Source: Gautieria morchelliformis (lineage: Eukaryota > Basidiomycota > Agaricomycetes > Gomphales > Gomphaceae). Taken from it: DNA of 64,000 nucleotides. A model generated the notes under the pieces. The model saw only the letters and a program-made list of their open reading frames with translations. It was not told the origin of the DNA and did no database searches. Both the position numbers and the translations under genes were made by a program. Shown piece by piece: positions 33,851 through 46,433 of this stretch. The first letter of the stretch is position 1; each line of letters begins with the position of its first letter. The DNA lies in assembly GCA_015179125.1 (NCBI GenBank), contig WHVA01000034.1, positions 124,001 through 188,000 of the forward strand, given 5' to 3'.

Positions 33851-34018
33851 GAGATTTATATTAAATCATTTTGAATCTAACCCATATTCTAAAAGATTAA
33901 AAGTCTCATTGACATTCCATGGCTCAAACGACCTCTATTGCTGCACCTCATCCAAAATATGATATCCACAAATTCCATGATATCAAGCCCAGACTCAGAT
34001 GAGACACTGCACAGGGGC

Positions 34019-35004
34019 TGTTGTGATATACACAATTATTCTATTCAAAGTCATCTATCTATACAAAGAAACTAATAAAAGAAAAAAAAGAGAATAATCG
34101 TCTAAAAGAATAGGAACGACATTCATGACAGACATTGATACATACAGATGACAGACACATGACATCACGAACAGCTATCTTATCTGCAGATCAGATAAGA
34201 TACAGGGACAAGGGCATCGACCACGTGAGGCCGATCAGAGATAGCGCGCCTATCGACTGATGGCATCAGCTATGATGTGACAGGTGCCAGGCCACAGGCA
34301 CCAAGGAGGTGCGGGCACCAAACGCTGCAGAGGAGCACAGACTGCACAGGAGCACTGGACCTTTCTGAATGACTACAGAATGTCATTACAAGTACATGTG
34401 CTCAATCAGCTGCCCCACAGAAGAGGCACAGAGACAGCAGCCCCATCACCAAGACTAGCATTTATGCTACACAGGAGGGATTTGATTTCTAATTTTCTAT
34501 TGAGCTCCATGACACGACTAGCTGACTACTATCTTGACACCATGTAGACAGGGGCTTTGTATAGTAGGTACAAGACTCTATTCCAAAGCTTAACACCCCT
34601 GACACTATCCCCATCACTCCCATGGCTTTATGACTATAAGTAGTCACCCCTCTAGTTATATGTAGTTTTTCGACCCATTAACTCACTATCTCGAACACTA
34701 GTAGTTACCACTAGTATAGTATAAGTAGCTACCACGAATGTAGGAATCAATCATCCAGAATCAACTGTTTCACCCCCTGAAGTCACTGTAGTCTTGTTTG
34801 ATAGCTACAGAACTTAAATCTTGATAGTTTACTCTAGACTACCTCAAAAGCGAAGCCTTTTGATATAGTTATCCTCTAGATCAAGACCATTCTCTCGTCG
34901 ACACAGTCATGTGACCTTCATCCATCAGTGCCGGATGCGCCTCGGAAGGCTTAGTCAGCACACAGGAAAGGGACAGATATAGCGGTCCCAACCACTGAGC
35001 AATA
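34019..35004 (+). repeat. long direct repeat B (LTR-like)
   Basis: Diverged copy of 32935-33850, with 168 bp of non-coding sequence between them. Could be a gutted LTR element or a tandem LTR duplication. Confidence 0.55.
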
Positions 35005-35165
35005 GGAATCATTTGCTAAAGGCATTGATCTAACATTTTAATCATAAAAGGGGCATAGTAGGAATAGACTTGTGATATGCAGTATTTTCCCATGGGCAGT
35101 TTTATGTTGCACTAATTTGAACAGAATCCATGTTCTTTAGGGGAGGGGAACACAACATCTAATAT

Positions 35166-35566
35166 CACTGGAGGCATATAAAAATTTTCTGGTCTGAAAA
35201 ACTGTTCAAAAAACTGTAAAGATATTCCAAATTATTTTTTTAGTGTTTTTAATGTAAAAAAACTTCAACAAAATTTTGTGTTTTTGTTAGAATTTGTTGA
35301 GCAAGAAAATTGTAACAAAGTTTAAAGTTTTTTGCAGGGTTTCTTATGTCTTTTTATAAGTTTCTTTGTGAAAACACAAAGAAACCCATAAAAAACCCTG
35401 AAAAAAACTTTGAATTTTTTTACAATTTTCTTGCTCAACAAATTCTAATAAAAACACAAACTTTTATTATAGTTTTTTTATATAAAAAACACTAAAAATA
35501 TTTGGAAAATCTTTACAGTTTTATCAACAATTGTTCAGACAAGAAAACTTTTATACACCTGCAGTG
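35166..35566. mobile_element. foldback MITE copy 2
   Basis: 401 bp long-inverted-repeat relative of 31976-32324. Ends CACTGGAGGCATAT and CACTGCAGGTGTAT (complement). The 3-bp flanks (TAT/CAT) differ by one base. Confidence 0.82.
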
Positions 35567-36492
35567 CATTGTATACAAAGAGGTGTTGCTAAAACCTGAT
35601 TAAATATGTAGTTTCATTTCACCAAATAATTCTTTAATGCTATTAACCCCTGTGTGATGTTAACCTGAACTAACCCGCCTTTGTTTTGCATTCGCATTAG
35701 TGTGCGAAGCATGGGTCTATTGGAGAGTTGTGATATATTTTATGAAATATAGATTAGCTAAGCTATATATACATATATATGACAGTTATAAACATGAATA
35801 ACCCTAGCGGGGGTTAGCAGCTTAGTAATAGACAAGTCACATGAGTCACATGTAGGACAGAAGCAGTAGATTGCTAGATTGGATGAGTTTCAAGGTGGTC
35901 CAAATGGCCTCCGTTTATATTGTAAAATACACAGGATTATGTAAAAAGGGATTCTTCTATCTATTAGGTGAGTGATGTCATATGTAAATATTTGCACTGC
36001 TAAAACACACCCTTGTAACTATTGCAGTGTGTTTGTGCAAAGAAACTGAAAATAGCTAGCCAATCACTTTCCCTGGTTTGCACCGCCTTTCACAGCCATA
36101 CACATCCTTGCACTGCCTGCACAGGCCTGCACAGCTCCTATGACATCAAGGGACATGTTTGGTGTCATAGCATTGCATTTGGAGGATCCATTCATCCAAT
36201 AGGCTTTGCTAAACCTGCACCCTAGTTTTGGCTTTGTACATCTTTGTGTGGCTTTATATGCAGCCTTGCATAGCCATGGTTGCTATGATGCAAGTCATGT
36301 GCCTGCTGGGTTTGAACTATGTTTAAGTGCACAGGCTTGTGTAAGCAGTAGAGGACACATTCAGTCTGAGTTTGAATGAGCCAAGGAGCCAGAGTTGTAG
36401 GTGCTTGAGTGCCTGCAACTCTGAATTCACGGTTCATGGATAGCTCTGGTCGGAGTCTGAAATTGAGCGGCTGTGGCAGAGGTATGCACCTG
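35567..36492. other. intergenic, no gene supported
   Basis: AT-rich first half with a TATATATACATATATATG run at about 35763. The open frames at 36022-36503 on both strands are shadows of composition. Confidence 0.4.
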
Positions 36493-36711
36493 CGTGGGTT
36501 CATAACTCTGTCAGACAGAATAGAGTTCTTTTTGAGCCAGAGAAGCCAAATTAAATGGTGAAAAAATGAGAAGAAAATTGAGGCATATTTGAACAGTTAT
36601 TTCCCCATAATAGCCACATATATTTGCTACTATCAGTGGGGAAAAACAGGGTTTTAAAGCAATTTTAATCCTTTTTTCGTGAGGTTTTTATCAGTAAGGG
36701 TTCCCACACAG
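36493..36711 (+). repeat. left arm of a 0.2 kb inverted repeat pair
   Basis: Matches the complement of 38255-38460 over about 210 bp with scattered differences; the inner end is GGGTTCCCACACAG in both. Confidence 0.8.
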
Positions 36712-37165
36712 ATGGGGGGGACCACCCCACCATCGTGCTCGTATATGTGGATGACATAGCAATAATCGGAGTCCTCCCAGCAGTCAATGATCTCAAAGCA
36801 AAAATCGGAACATGCTACAAGATCACTGACCTAGGGGAGATAAACCACTTCTTGGGAATTCACATCACATGCAATCGTCCAAAAAGAATGAGAGGCATAG
36901 ACCAGTCCCACTATATTGGATGCATGCTAACCTGATACGATATGGCGGAGTGCAGACCGGTGTACACACCGTTTGCACTGGGCACCAAACTCGTACCCAA
37001 CACGGAAAAGTTCTCTGACTCATCTGTCACCTCACTCTACCAACAGATAGTGGGCTTGCTCATGTACGCTATGCTTGGCTTGTGGCTGGAAATATGTTTC
37101 GCAGTTAATCGACTCTCACAATTTGGCCAAACCCCACGGTGGACCACCTACTCGCTGCCCAACAC
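36712..37165 (+). pseudogene. Copia reverse transcriptase/RNase H fragment
   Basis: LVYVDDIAIIG (catalytic YVDD), ITDLGEINHFLGIHIT, IDQSHYIGCMLT, CRPVYTPFALGTKLVPN, LLMYAMLGLWLEICFAVNRL. The sequence type differs from the other Copia copies in the window. It is interrupted at 37166 by a solo LTR. Confidence 0.75.
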
Positions 37166-37654
37166 CGCCAGGGGACACCCTGCTTTCCATTTCCAGTTCT
37201 GACACCACACCCAGTTCCGACTCCATTTCCGACTCCCTTCCGGTTCTGATTACATCTCTGACTCCGCTTTTGGAAATGATTCCGCTTCAGGGAGAACTTC
37301 CACAAGTTCTGTTCGCTTTGCCAATTCTGCTCCATTTTCTGACTTCTGCTCTTGGAACAGTGTCAGAAGTCAAGCGACTCAGGTAGTAGGTGGCATCAAG
37401 GGTCAATCAAGGGTCAGGGAGGTCAGGGGGATGCAGGGTTGATGGCGAGTTCCGAGTGTTGTCCCTGGCTGCGGAGCATAGTATAATACAGGCTTGCTGA
37501 CATTGGGGGTCCTTAGACTTTTCTCTTTGGATTTCCCCTTGTCAGGTGAGAATCCCCTCTCTTGTATACTCTGTTCATTTATACATACTTTGGATTTCCC
37601 CTTCTCAGTTGTGTGGTAGTGTGATCTCCACAGCCAGCTAGGGTTGCCCTTACA
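37166..37654 (+). repeat. solo LTR of a Gypsy family, TSD AACAC
   Basis: 489 bp; relative of 57243-57732 and (inverted) 59574-59978. The 5' end is mutated (CGCCAGGGG instead of TGTCAGGGG). Flanked by AACAC at 37161-37165 and 37655-37659. Confidence 0.85.
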
Positions 37655-38254
37655 AACACGTAGTTGCGCCCCCAATGAACTATCGTCCTAAGTATTTCGG
37701 AAATGGGTCGGAAGTTGGAAAGTATTGAACTAAGAGTTAGTTGGAACTTGAGTCAGAACTGAGGCGGAAGGCGGAAGGCAGAGAGATGGAGGTCTTGCTA
37801 GAATCGCTGTGCTAAGAACAGGAGATGAAGCGAAGGAAATCAAGTATTGAAGGTGATTATCTGATTGCAGAATAACAGACATACATGACAGGCTTTTATA
37901 CCAAGAACTGAGACAACATGTAATGAGGTAGTACTAAGCAAATTCCGGGGGGAGCAGAAGTTGGGTAGACATACATGGGAACTAACTAATTGGGAACAAG
38001 GGGACTACAAGGGGGGTTCAGGGTAAGGTAAAACAATGGCAAAAGAACAAGGGGTCAGAAAACATATCTAACAATGAACAAGAATGACCGGATATATGAT
38101 CTTGATGAACGATGAAGCGGGTCCGGTGGGTCCGAGTAATAGAGTCAAAAGAACAAGGGAGTAGAACAAGGGGTGGAATATCGGAACTATCGGGAGGTCG
38201 GAATGTTTGTGGAACTGAGGGTCGGAAATCAGAAATGCACGGTCGTAACACTGA
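37655..38254. other. LTR-like non-coding sequence
   Basis: Rich in GGTCGGAA/GGAACAAG motifs and ends GTCGTAACA. On the minus strand this begins TGTTACGACC, as many mushroom Gypsy LTRs do. No TSD was identified. Confidence 0.35.
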
Positions 38255-38460
38255 CTGTGTGGGAACCCTTGCTGATGAAAAACCTCACAAAAAAAGGATT
38301 AAAATCACTTTAAAACCCTGTTTTCCCAGCTGATAGTAGCAAATATACATGGCTATTATTGGGAAATCAAATATTCCTCAATTTTCTTCTTATTTTTTCG
38401 CATTTAACTCCCTGGCTCAAAAAGCACTCTATTCTGTCAGGCAGAGTTATGAACCCACAT
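38255..38460 (-). repeat. right arm of a 0.2 kb inverted repeat pair
   Basis: See 36493-36711. The arms enclose a Copia RT fragment, a solo LTR and an LTR-like stretch (37660-38250, ending GTCGTAACA). Confidence 0.8.
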
Positions 38461-38674
38461 GCATCCACAAGACAACCCAGTTGCTTATGCGACCTTTTAG
38501 CAGGACATGGGCATCGATTCCCCACCCCACATCCCCACTGATGGCCCAGGTCTCCCAATGGACACGCAATCGCCACCAGCTCCATACTCTGACATTCATA
38601 TGTCAGACACAGATTCCAAGGATCTTACCAGGTCCCTCTATGAGGATACCTGAGTTGTTCATAGAAGGGGAGGG
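38461..38674 (+). pseudogene. 3' end of a Gypsy polyprotein plus polypurine tract
   Basis: Short acidic coding remnant (MRIPELFIEGEG), then the purine tract AGAAGGGGAGGG directly before the LTR at 38675. Confidence 0.45.
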
Positions 38675-39323
38675 TGTAAATACCCTATTTACCTGCATTG
38701 CCCTTAAGGCAATGCGTGCTGCTGGATAGATTAGCTAATGCCAGTGGATCCCTGTGGATCCACTGTATAGTTCTTGCATGGGAACCACGCGGCGGTTCCC
38801 CAGATCATATTACCTTACACTGTCACTACGTAGCACATGGAATAACCACATATTGGTTGAGTTCCACTTGCCCTTGTCACTGAAGGCATATAAAATTTTT
38901 CTGGTCTGAAAGACTGTTCAAAAAATTGTAAAGATTTTCCAAATATTTTTAGTGATTTTTATGTAAAAAAACTATAATAAAATTTTGTGTTTTTATTAGA
39001 ATTTGTTGAGCAAGAAATGTAAAAAAATTAAAAGTTTTTTGCAGGATTTTTTTTATAGGTTTCTTTGTGCTTTTTATTTTTTATTTTTTTTCACAAAGAA
39101 AGCCATAAAAAAAACCCTGCAAAAAAACTTTTGCATTTTTTTACAATTTTCTTGCTCAACAAATTCTAATAAACCCACAAAATTTTATTATAGTTTTTTT
39201 TTACATAAAGAACACTAAAAATATTTGGAAAATCTTTACAGTTTTTTGAACAGTTCTTCATACAAGAAAACTTTTCTATGCCTGCAGTGTGTGATACAAG
39301 GTCCTAAGATCCACATCTTTACA
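38675..39323 (+). repeat. LTR interrupted by a foldback MITE
   Basis: TGTAAATACC...CATCTTTACA. About 234 bp once the MITE (38878-39289) and one TSD copy are removed; relative of 32455-32648. Confidence 0.65.
38878..39289. mobile_element. foldback MITE copy 3
   Basis: 412 bp; ends CACTGAAGGCATAT and CACTGCAGGCATAG (complement). TGT duplication at 38875-38877 and 39290-39292. The empty site survives at about 32617 (CTTGTGACACAAGG). Confidence 0.88.
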
Positions 39324-41236
39324 GAAGAGCTCTATTTGAACTTTTGCCTTTTGATCAAGTTGCTGCTGCCGAAATCGAGCTTGAGAACCTAGTCATGAAT
39401 AACCACAAGGCAACTTGGTTTTTTCTCAATTTCTACAGACTTGCATCCGTCCTCCAGTATAATGATTTGGCTTTGCATTGCCAAGCCTATTTGGCTTTGC
39501 CGAAGCAAGTCAAAGATGAAATGGTGCATTTCAACAAACCCCAAACCCGTGATGACCTCCGAGACCTCGTTCAGAAAATCAACCAGATGTATTGGGAACA
39601 CTGTGGTGAAGTCTCTCATGAGACCTATTCCGCTCCCAAACCCAAAGCCAGGAACAACAAGTCTGCCAACTGAAACCAAGGTTCCCAGAACAATGACCGA
39701 CATCAAGGTCAAGGTTCAGGCAATTCCAATGCCAATGCTGGTAACAACCAAGGCAAAGGCAAAGGCAAAGACAAGCCGAAAGGGAATAACCAGTCCAAGG
39801 GACAGAAAAAAAGCAAACCAGACAAACTTGGTAAGGATGGCAAACTTACGCCCACAGAACACCAATGTCGCATGGACAACAACCTCTGCCTAGTATGTGC
39901 GCAGAGTGGCCGCCGTGCAAAGGAATGTCCGAAAGCCATGTCGGCTTGGGTAGCCATGGCTTCTGAAGGGAAGACATCCAATGATAATGCCAATACCTCA
40001 GCTTTGGGCGCGAAAAAATAGTCAGTGGCCCTCCACCCTCCGTGCATGCCGAGAGTCGCATTGACTCAGCTTGCGCATTAGGGGAGGTAAGAATCAATGC
40101 TTCTGCTCTCTGTTCTCTGAATTCTCTTGTAGTTAGTTTGTCCTTGTCTCTTGTTCCAAACCAAAATTTTAAAGCTCTAGTAGATTCCAGTTCTACTCAT
40201 TGTTTTATTGAATCAGTTTTTGCATGTAAAAATGTTCTTAAAACCTGCTCTGTAGACCTGATCCCGCTCCATTTATTCCATGGTAGTACAAATTTGGTAA
40301 TTACTGAAGCTGTAGAGCTACCTATCCGTTTCCCCGATGGTCACACCCAGTCCATAGACTTTTATGTCATCCCCCTTGATTCGTCTGTTTCGGTAGTTCT
40401 CAGACACAACTGGCTCACCTGCTACAATCCATTGATTGACTGGGTACTGGGCAGTATTATGTTTTGAACTACCCTCCTGGGCAGTCCTGTGGAACCTCTG
40501 CCGGCTGCGGCTTGTGCCTCCATGGCCAAGACCAAGCCAACTCTGAGCTTGGAAGCCCCTTGGATGGCTCTCCTGAATGCGGCAGCGTTTTACCATGCCT
40601 GCAAACTAGAGGGTTCCTGATGTTTCCAGCTGAATCTGGCACAACTTGAATCTGAGGCCTCCGCCCATTCAGCCTCTGTGCAATCTGAACCGGTGGACCT
40701 CAAGGATGTCCTGACGGAGTACCATGGCTTTGTGGAAGTCAAAAGGTGATGTCTTGGCTCCCCACTGACCCTATGATCTCAAGATTGTGCTTGAGGATGG
40801 TGCCACTCCTCCTCAACCTCTGTTATATTTGCTCTCTACCTTGGAGCTTGCCACGCTTCGAGCGTTCATTGATGAGCACTTGAATCTGGGTTAGATTTGA
40901 CCCACTCAGTGCTCCCACAGAGCCCCAATCCTGTTTGTCAAAAAGAAGAGCGGTGAACTTTGGCTCTGCATGTATTTCCGAGCACTTAATAAGATTATGA
41001 AGAAGGACTGCTATCCACTCCTATTAATCACCGACTTGTTGGTTGCACCCTGAAAGGCTCGGGTTTATACCAAAATCAACCTACGGCTTGCATTCCACCT
41101 CGTCTGAGTCACCAAAGGCGATGAGTGGAAAAACAGCTTTCTGGACCCAGTACAGCTCTTTTGAATGGCTAGTCATGCCATTCAGCTAAACCAATGTGGC
41201 ACTCGACTTGGAGATGGGAAAGGCCCTCACGTTGCG
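39324..41236 (+). pseudogene. degraded Gypsy gag-protease-RT
   Basis: Gag end (39324-40020; FYRLASVLQYNDLALHCQAY, CCHC-like CLVCAQSGRRAKECP with the His replaced). Protease (40042-40467): FKALVDSSSTHCFIES, where the active-site DSG is DSS, and VVLRHNWLTCYNP. RT (about 40700-41230), full of stops but readable: LRAFIDEHL, APILFVKKKSGELWLC, RALNKIMKKDCYPLL, YTKINLRLAFHL, KGDEWKNSF. RNase H and integrase are missing. Non-functional. Confidence 0.78.
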
Positions 41237-41319
41237 CCCTTCTAATATTAATAATATAACGTGCCCTGTATTAATTCTTGACCAGGAACACAAAGAATCT
41301 GGTGTACCGTGAAGGAGGG

Positions 41320-41730
41320 CTCGTGTATACATCCAAATACAGACATCTCAGTAGATATATCATCCGAGAGGGCATCAAACCAGTGATGTTCTTGAATTCT
41401 CGTCCGAATCAGTGCAGTGGCTATATTAGCGATCACTCATCCTAGATCCACTGATGGACTCCGTATAGCTGGATGAGAGTCAGAGATTCGTGCGAGGTCC
41501 CACAGAAGCACACCAAGGCTTGATGGTGAAGGCACGGCAGTGAGTCGGAACTCTGTACATTTTCTAAAGAGCATTGTTTAAACCTGGGGGGCTGTCTGAG
41601 TCCAGCTAGTTAATCACAGTACGACCCACGACCCGTATCCCATAACTTGTCACTTGAGGAGTCAATGGTTGGAGCTGAGCTGCGACATCGTCCACAGGGA
41701 ACTCAATCACAGTGGTGTCTATACATGACT
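41320..41730 (+). pseudogene. NACHT-2 remnant and unit spacer
   Basis: 41385-41430 matches the end of the NACHT fragments (GATGTTCTTGAATTCTCGTC), followed by the unit spacer GCGATCACTCATCCTAGATC and the 3' flank of DUF6533-3. This places it as the remainder of the unit interrupted at 11150. Confidence 0.6.
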
Positions 41731-43361
41731 TCAAGCCGATTCCACAGATAGCCCAGATGGCACCCCTACTCTGAAACTCCCTATTCCCGTGAAGTCCGAG
41801 ACTCTCTGGGCAGTTTCTGAAACATAGATACGTTCGCGCATGTTGAGCATAAGTCGACTACCCAATGAGCATGGGAGGGCAACCGACCACCTGTAAACGA
41901 GGTGCTGGTATACGTAGCCAGTACTATGACGAATTCTGACACACACCAGATAGCCACCTGTATGTAATGTTGAGAGGCGAGGGCCCAGACAAGACAATTT
42001 ATGAGAAAAATGGCAAACACGCTGCAGATCTGATTCAAGATAGCCTCATATCTGTCGAGGAGATCAAGTACTTACGTTAAAAAATAGAGTACACTGGCCT
42101 ATATCAGTCTCTACCCACACGAATGGAGGGTCGGAACACACCTATCACGTATAATCAGGTGTAGCAACGATGAATCGCAGTTGTTTTTGTACCCTGTCCA
42201 AGCCTTGTACAGCATCAAAATACAAAGAATACTTTCACAGATGAGTGGCGGGATCCAGGTGAGGAAGTATAGTGGTCGCTGGGGACCAACGTGGCAACCC
42301 GTCGATAACCTCGAAGGCCCGGGAATACCTGGAGGGTCAGTCATGAAAAAACTGCCGTAGAAAGGCCATACTTGTAGTTGCAATATACATCGTGGCATGC
42401 TCGTACCTGGAATAGCAATAGCGCCAACAATTTCGGCGACATACATCATGCCAAACAATACTAGCAATTTCCTATTGCGCCCATAAACAGCGTATATCTG
42501 TGTAGGTGCATCGTTGTAAGAGAATGCCCAATAAATGAAGCAAAGAGAACATATGTACGCGAGTCATCAGGATACCTGCTCATCAAATATCAACATTGCA
42601 ATGACATACGAGACTTCTACTTACACTGCACGCTAAGTATAGCGACAGCTTCTCTGTAGACAAATAAGGAAAGGCAACTGATGATAAAACCTGCTCCCTG
42701 GACTTACGACGCCGATTCCCACCAGCGAAAACCGCTGCAGCTGCCGAAACGGAGGGTCTGTGAGTAAACAGTTCTTGTACGGCAGCAGTGGAAACATACA
42801 CCTGTAGGAGAATCAGTGGCGCACATGTGTAACATGTCAATACGAGCGCACCTTGAGCGAAACAGAGGGCCATGTGTACACTTTTTGAAGGGATTAAAAA
42901 TATGACAGTTTTGAAGAAGCGACTTCACTTGAGATATACAGGATAAGGGTAAACGGTCCAAAATAACGGTTCTAGGAAAGGCGCCATCAGCCTCGTCCTG
43001 GCCCAGCTGAGAAGTGGAAAGTTCTACGAATAGGAATAGCCCCTTTCCAAATCTATGTCCTGGGTAATTCCATACAAGTCGTATCTGCGTATAACTGCGT
43101 AAGTGTTCGATGACTGTCTACTTGTCGTGACTGACGTACCTCGGTGTCGAAGGTAAGAACTTTTATCATAGTTAGCCGTCAGCTTACTTAGGACTAGGCG
43201 CAAGGATTTCACCATGGTCATACAAAAGAAAGGCAAGGGAGGCAAAAGAGGAAGCGCTGACAATCCGTCCTGGGGTAGATGGTAATTAGTTACATCATTG
43301 AAACATACCCCGCTGGGACTCGCACACCTGCGGAAACCAGTGTCGCAAAGCTGAATTCCAT
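41731..43361 (-). pseudogene. DUF6533-type membrane protein, copy 3
   Basis: Collinear with copy 1. The last exon is clear: LPCSLGSRLMLNMRERIY, ending SVESA at TGA 41731. The middle exons include PPLYFLTWIPPLICESILCI. The first exon (ATG at 43361) is frameshifted: the reading from MEFSFATLVSAGVRV reaches a stop before the DUF6533 core, and a base is missing at about 43273 relative to copies 1 and 2. Probably non-functional unless another start is used. Confidence 0.65.
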
Positions 43362-44349
43362 CGTCAAGCACTTATCTGAGGCTGAGCTTAATGGTAATGG
43401 TGTTGGTATAAAGCTTAGAAAGGAAAAATATAGTCGCATTCGCTGACGGACTCCAATATATGATGTCTCAGGCTGCCCAAGCTTCGATCCAAGAAAACTT
43501 CATGTTACGATCAAGGGTGATGCTGCAGCTGAGATGTCATCGAGACAGTTTTGAGAAGTCTACTGAAATTACTTAGCCCCGTTTCCGGCACAAACTTGAA
43601 GGCACTATGATTCAGAACTACGCAGTCACAATTAGTGCCACCCACGGATCGATTTCCAAGCCGGGAGCAGCGGAAGCGGTTTACCACAGCGTCGGTCCTG
43701 GGAGTATCAATTGATAGCGTTTTTGCTACCTATACTGTATATATTAGCTGAACTGAATTGAAAATATCAGGCACAAGTCAGTTGGGTTAATATCTACTGG
43801 TAGGCAGAAACATAGAATTTAGAAGAATAAATAGATTATATCAGTGGGCCACGGCCACGTTCCTGGTCTTTTCCGTCACTGTCATCACGTGATTTATCTC
43901 TACACGAAGCGAGTCATTTCAGTTGTTTGCCCGAATTGTTTGGGACATCTCGGGTTCGCTAACGCCAGAAAGGCCCGGCCAAAGAAAAGGCCTAATGTGC
44001 GGAGGACCTTAAAATCCTTCGCATACTCTGGAACGCAGCCAGTCCCAAGTCCCCGACATCGTCAGCGGGGGCTATTCACTCTATTCGCGAAATGCAACAT
44101 ACGCCGATCGCTTCGAGCCCCAGCGCCTCCGGCCAGTCCTCGAGGGTCAGCTCACGCCCGAGCACACGGGGCACGTTGCCTGCGGCCGTGAGCGAAGTGA
44201 GGGCGAACCTGAGGATCCCGAGAGTGACGCTGGAGAAGTAGGCGGGTGGGGTCGATGTCGAGTACTGCGCACCGGAGGGCGGAGGTGTTCGGGATCGCGT
44301 CGGCGAGGGAGGCGAACTTGAAGGGTGTCTCGCAGATGAGGGTAATGGC
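43362..44349. other. upstream region of DUF6533-3 and conserved GC-rich block
   Basis: Equivalent to 7343-8270. 43950-44330 is the relative of 7930-8260 and is open on the minus strand for part of its length. Confidence 0.4.
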
Positions 44350-44829
44350 AGAGTGTTTGTTTTGTGACTTTCTAACAGACGATGGCGGGAGTAGACCCTA
44401 ATACATCGATACATCTTCACACAAGGACCGCCTTGCGTTCTCATCGTGCGTGTGATGAAGGATGAACGTTCTGAACTTTGTTTCGACATTTGTCAGCTTG
44501 AAACTTCACATCTGCGCAACGATGATGTCGTCGACTTGGAGGCACGGACCAAGAAGTATATATCCTCGCAACTTTCCTACTCTTGCCGCTTTTGGGCCGA
44601 CCATGTTCACGCCACCACCTTTACGGCGGGTATAGGTGCAAAGGTCAAGGAGTTAGCACACGAGGGCTTGATGATGACAGGCATCGCAGTGCAAAGTCGG
44701 ATCTGTCCAGAGGGTGACTTACGATTTGCACGCAATACATTTTCTAGAGATCATGGTTTAAACGCGTGGGACATGATTCGGAACAGTGATGTTCTTGAAT
44801 TCTCGTCCGAATCAGTGCTGTGGTTATAA
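44350..44829 (+). pseudogene. NACHT/NLR-type fragment (NACHT-3)
   Basis: CLFCDFLTDDG, CFDICQLETSHLRNDDVVDL, SYSCRFWADHVHATTF, then divergence and stop at 44829. Slightly shorter than NACHT-1, missing the 8600-8800 insert. No ATPase motifs. Confidence 0.65.
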
Positions 44830-45168
44830 TAGCGATCACTCATCCTAGATCCACTGATGGACTCGTTCTAGGTGGATGAGAGTCGGAGATTCGTGGGAGG
44901 TAGGACAGAAGCACACGAAGCCTTGATGATGAAGGCACGGCGGTGGAAAGTCGGAACTATCCAGAGGGTGACTTACGATTTCCACGCAATACTGTACATT
45001 TTCTAAAGATCATTGTTTAAACCTGGGGGTCTGTCTGAGTCCACTAGTTAATCACAGTACGACCCACGACCCGTATCCCATAACTTGTCGCGAGAGGCGT
45101 CAGTGGTTGGAGTTGAGCCACGACATCGTCCGCAGGAAATTCAATCACAGTGGTGCCTATACATAACT
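44830..45168. other. array-unit spacer
   Basis: Same spacer as 8942-9269; no gene. Confidence 0.6.
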
Positions 45169-46433
45169 TCAAGCCGATTCCACAGATAGCCCAGATGGCA
45201 CCACCACTCTGAAACTCCCTATTCCAGTGAAGTCCGAGACTCTCTGGGCAGTTTCTGAAACATAGATACGTTCGCGCATGTTGAGCATAAGTCGACTACC
45301 CAATGAGCATGGGAGGGCAATCGTCCAGGTGCAATGAGGTGCTGGTATACGTAGCCAGTCCTATGGCGAATCCTGACACACCAGATAGCAACCTCTTGGT
45401 AATGTACAGGGGCAAAGACCCAGACGAGACAATTTATGAGAAGAATGGCAAACATGCTGCAGACCTGATTCAAGATAGCCTCATATCTGTCGAGGAGATC
45501 AAGTACTTACGTTAGAAAATAGAGTACACTGGGCTATATTAGTCTCTCTACCCACTCGAATTGAGGGTCGGAACACACCTATCACGTATAATCAGGCCTA
45601 GCAGCGATGAGCTCTGGCTATTCGTATACATTGTCCAAGCCTTGTACAGCATCAAAAGACACAGAATACTTTCTCCGATGATTTACGGGATCCAGGGAAG
45701 GAAGTATAGTGGTGGCTGGGCAGAAAAGTAGCAACCCGTCGATATCCCCGAAGGCCTAGGAATACCTGAAGGGGTCAGTCAGGCAAAACCGCGTAGAATT
45801 GTAGTCGCAATATACTTCGTGGGAAGCCCGTATCTACAACAGCAAGGGAGCCAGCAATTTCGGCAACAAAGAGCATGCCAAACAATACTAGCAACCTTCT
45901 ATTGCGCTCATAAACAGCGTATATCTGTGTGGGGTGTATCATCGTTGTAAGAGAATGCCGGATAAATGAAGCAAAGAGAAGACACGTACGCGGGTCATCA
46001 GGATAACTGCTCATCAAATATCAGCATTGCAACATCATACCAGACTTTTACTTACGTTGCACGCTAAATACATTGATAGCTTCTCTGTAGATAACCCAGG
46101 AAAGGTGACTGACGATCAAAACTGCTCCTGGGACTTACGATGTCGTTACCACCCAGAGAAAACCGCTGCAGCGCCGAACGATCCGTGAGTAAAGAGCCGT
46201 TGTAAGGCAGTAATGGAGATACAGCTGCGAAGAAATCAGTGCCCTATTTATGTAATATGTCGGTACGGGCGCACCTTCAACGAAACAGAAGGACTTGTGT
46301 ATACTTTCGGAAGGGATTGAAAATATGATAATTTTGAAAAAAGCGACTGCACCTAATATATTCAGGATAAGGGTAAACGGACCCAGATAACGGTTCTAGG
46401 AAAGGAGCCATCAGCCTCCCTGGACCAACTGAG
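45169..46433 (-). pseudogene. DUF6533-type membrane protein, copy 4, 3' two-thirds
   Basis: Collinear with the later exons of copy 1 (QIYAVYERNRRLLVLFGMLF near 45900). It is cut at 46433 by the hAT-like MITE; the 5' part continues at 55002-55377. The exon matching PPLYFLTW is degraded. Confidence 0.7.

Noticed and set aside
37655-38254. Complete solo LTR on the minus strand
   Set aside because: The TGTTACGACC end is clear but no matching other end or TSD was found, so it was left as LTR-like sequence.
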